DNA of 29,418 bases, taken from a virus. This document shows, piece by piece, positions 29,398-29,418 of the stretch (the stretch's first letter is position 1; each line of letters opens with the position of its first letter). Location: IMG/VR virus record IMGVR_UViG_3300001683_000075, positions 1 through 29,418 of that record; one strand, 5' to 3'. Position numbers and translations under genes: made by a program. The notes beneath the pieces were generated by a model. That model saw nothing but the letters and a program-made list of their open reading frames with translations, had not been told where the DNA came from and ran no database searches.

Positions 29398-29418
29398 TTA
29401 AAGTGGTACTGTATTGCG

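Noticed and set aside
1-29418. CRISPR array, insertion sequence, integrase or toxin-antitoxin pair
   Set aside because: No regularly spaced repeats, transposase motifs or recombinase motifs were seen. The small genes do not match a known toxin family.

Overview
The window is a compact, AT-rich double-stranded DNA phage genome segment holding the early (DNA metabolism) region. The best match is a T5-like phage. It encodes a UvsW/D10-type helicase, a family A DNA polymerase, a separate CHC2/TOPRIM primase and DnaB-type helicase, a D5-like DNA-binding protein, an NAD-dependent DNA ligase split into two genes, a flap endonuclease and class Ia ribonucleotide reductase, all on the minus strand. This content and order are the T5 hallmark. 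The Hsp20 gene, the DUF3310 protein and the low GC suggest a marine or aquatic Gram-negative host. The host cannot be fixed from the sequence.

Reading in the direction of minus-strand transcription (right to left): 29.3-28.0 kb has a short gene with a possibly leaderless start, two tandem Myb/HTH-like proteins and four tiny membrane proteins. 27.2-23.4 kb is a plus-strand island. It carries a secreted outer-membrane beta-barrel-like protein, a 116-residue unknown, a roughly 670-nt gene-free segment with many helices, a DUF3310 protein, a coiled-coil protein and a small membrane protein, followed by an AT-rich non-coding block with a nested hairpin. 23.3-18.6 kb is flap endonuclease, nrdA and nrdB with two small genes between them. 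18.6-17.5 kb holds small unknown and membrane proteins. 17.45-16.8 kb is a second gene-free structured segment, lying between a consensus promoter and thioredoxin. 16.8-12.1 kb holds thioredoxin, a secreted protein, small basic and Cys-rich proteins, Hsp20, membrane proteins, a MazG-like pyrophosphohydrolase and a HELIH metallopeptidase-like protein. 12.0-1.0 kb is the replication operon set. The left edge cuts a gp32-like single-stranded DNA-binding protein.

Twelve near-perfect sigma70 promoters (TTGACA/T, exactly 17 bp, TATAAT) divide the window into short operons, several closed by hairpin-plus-U-tract terminators. Many genes are coupled by ATGA or TAATG overlaps.

The most unusual content is the pair of long structured non-coding segments (16797-17450 minus, 24975-25645 plus) with long helices and apparent pseudoknots. 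They are candidates for large ornate phage RNAs, known family or new. The phage-encoded outer-membrane protein with its own promoter and terminator comes next. No tRNA genes, CRISPR arrays, insertion sequences or integrase were recognised.
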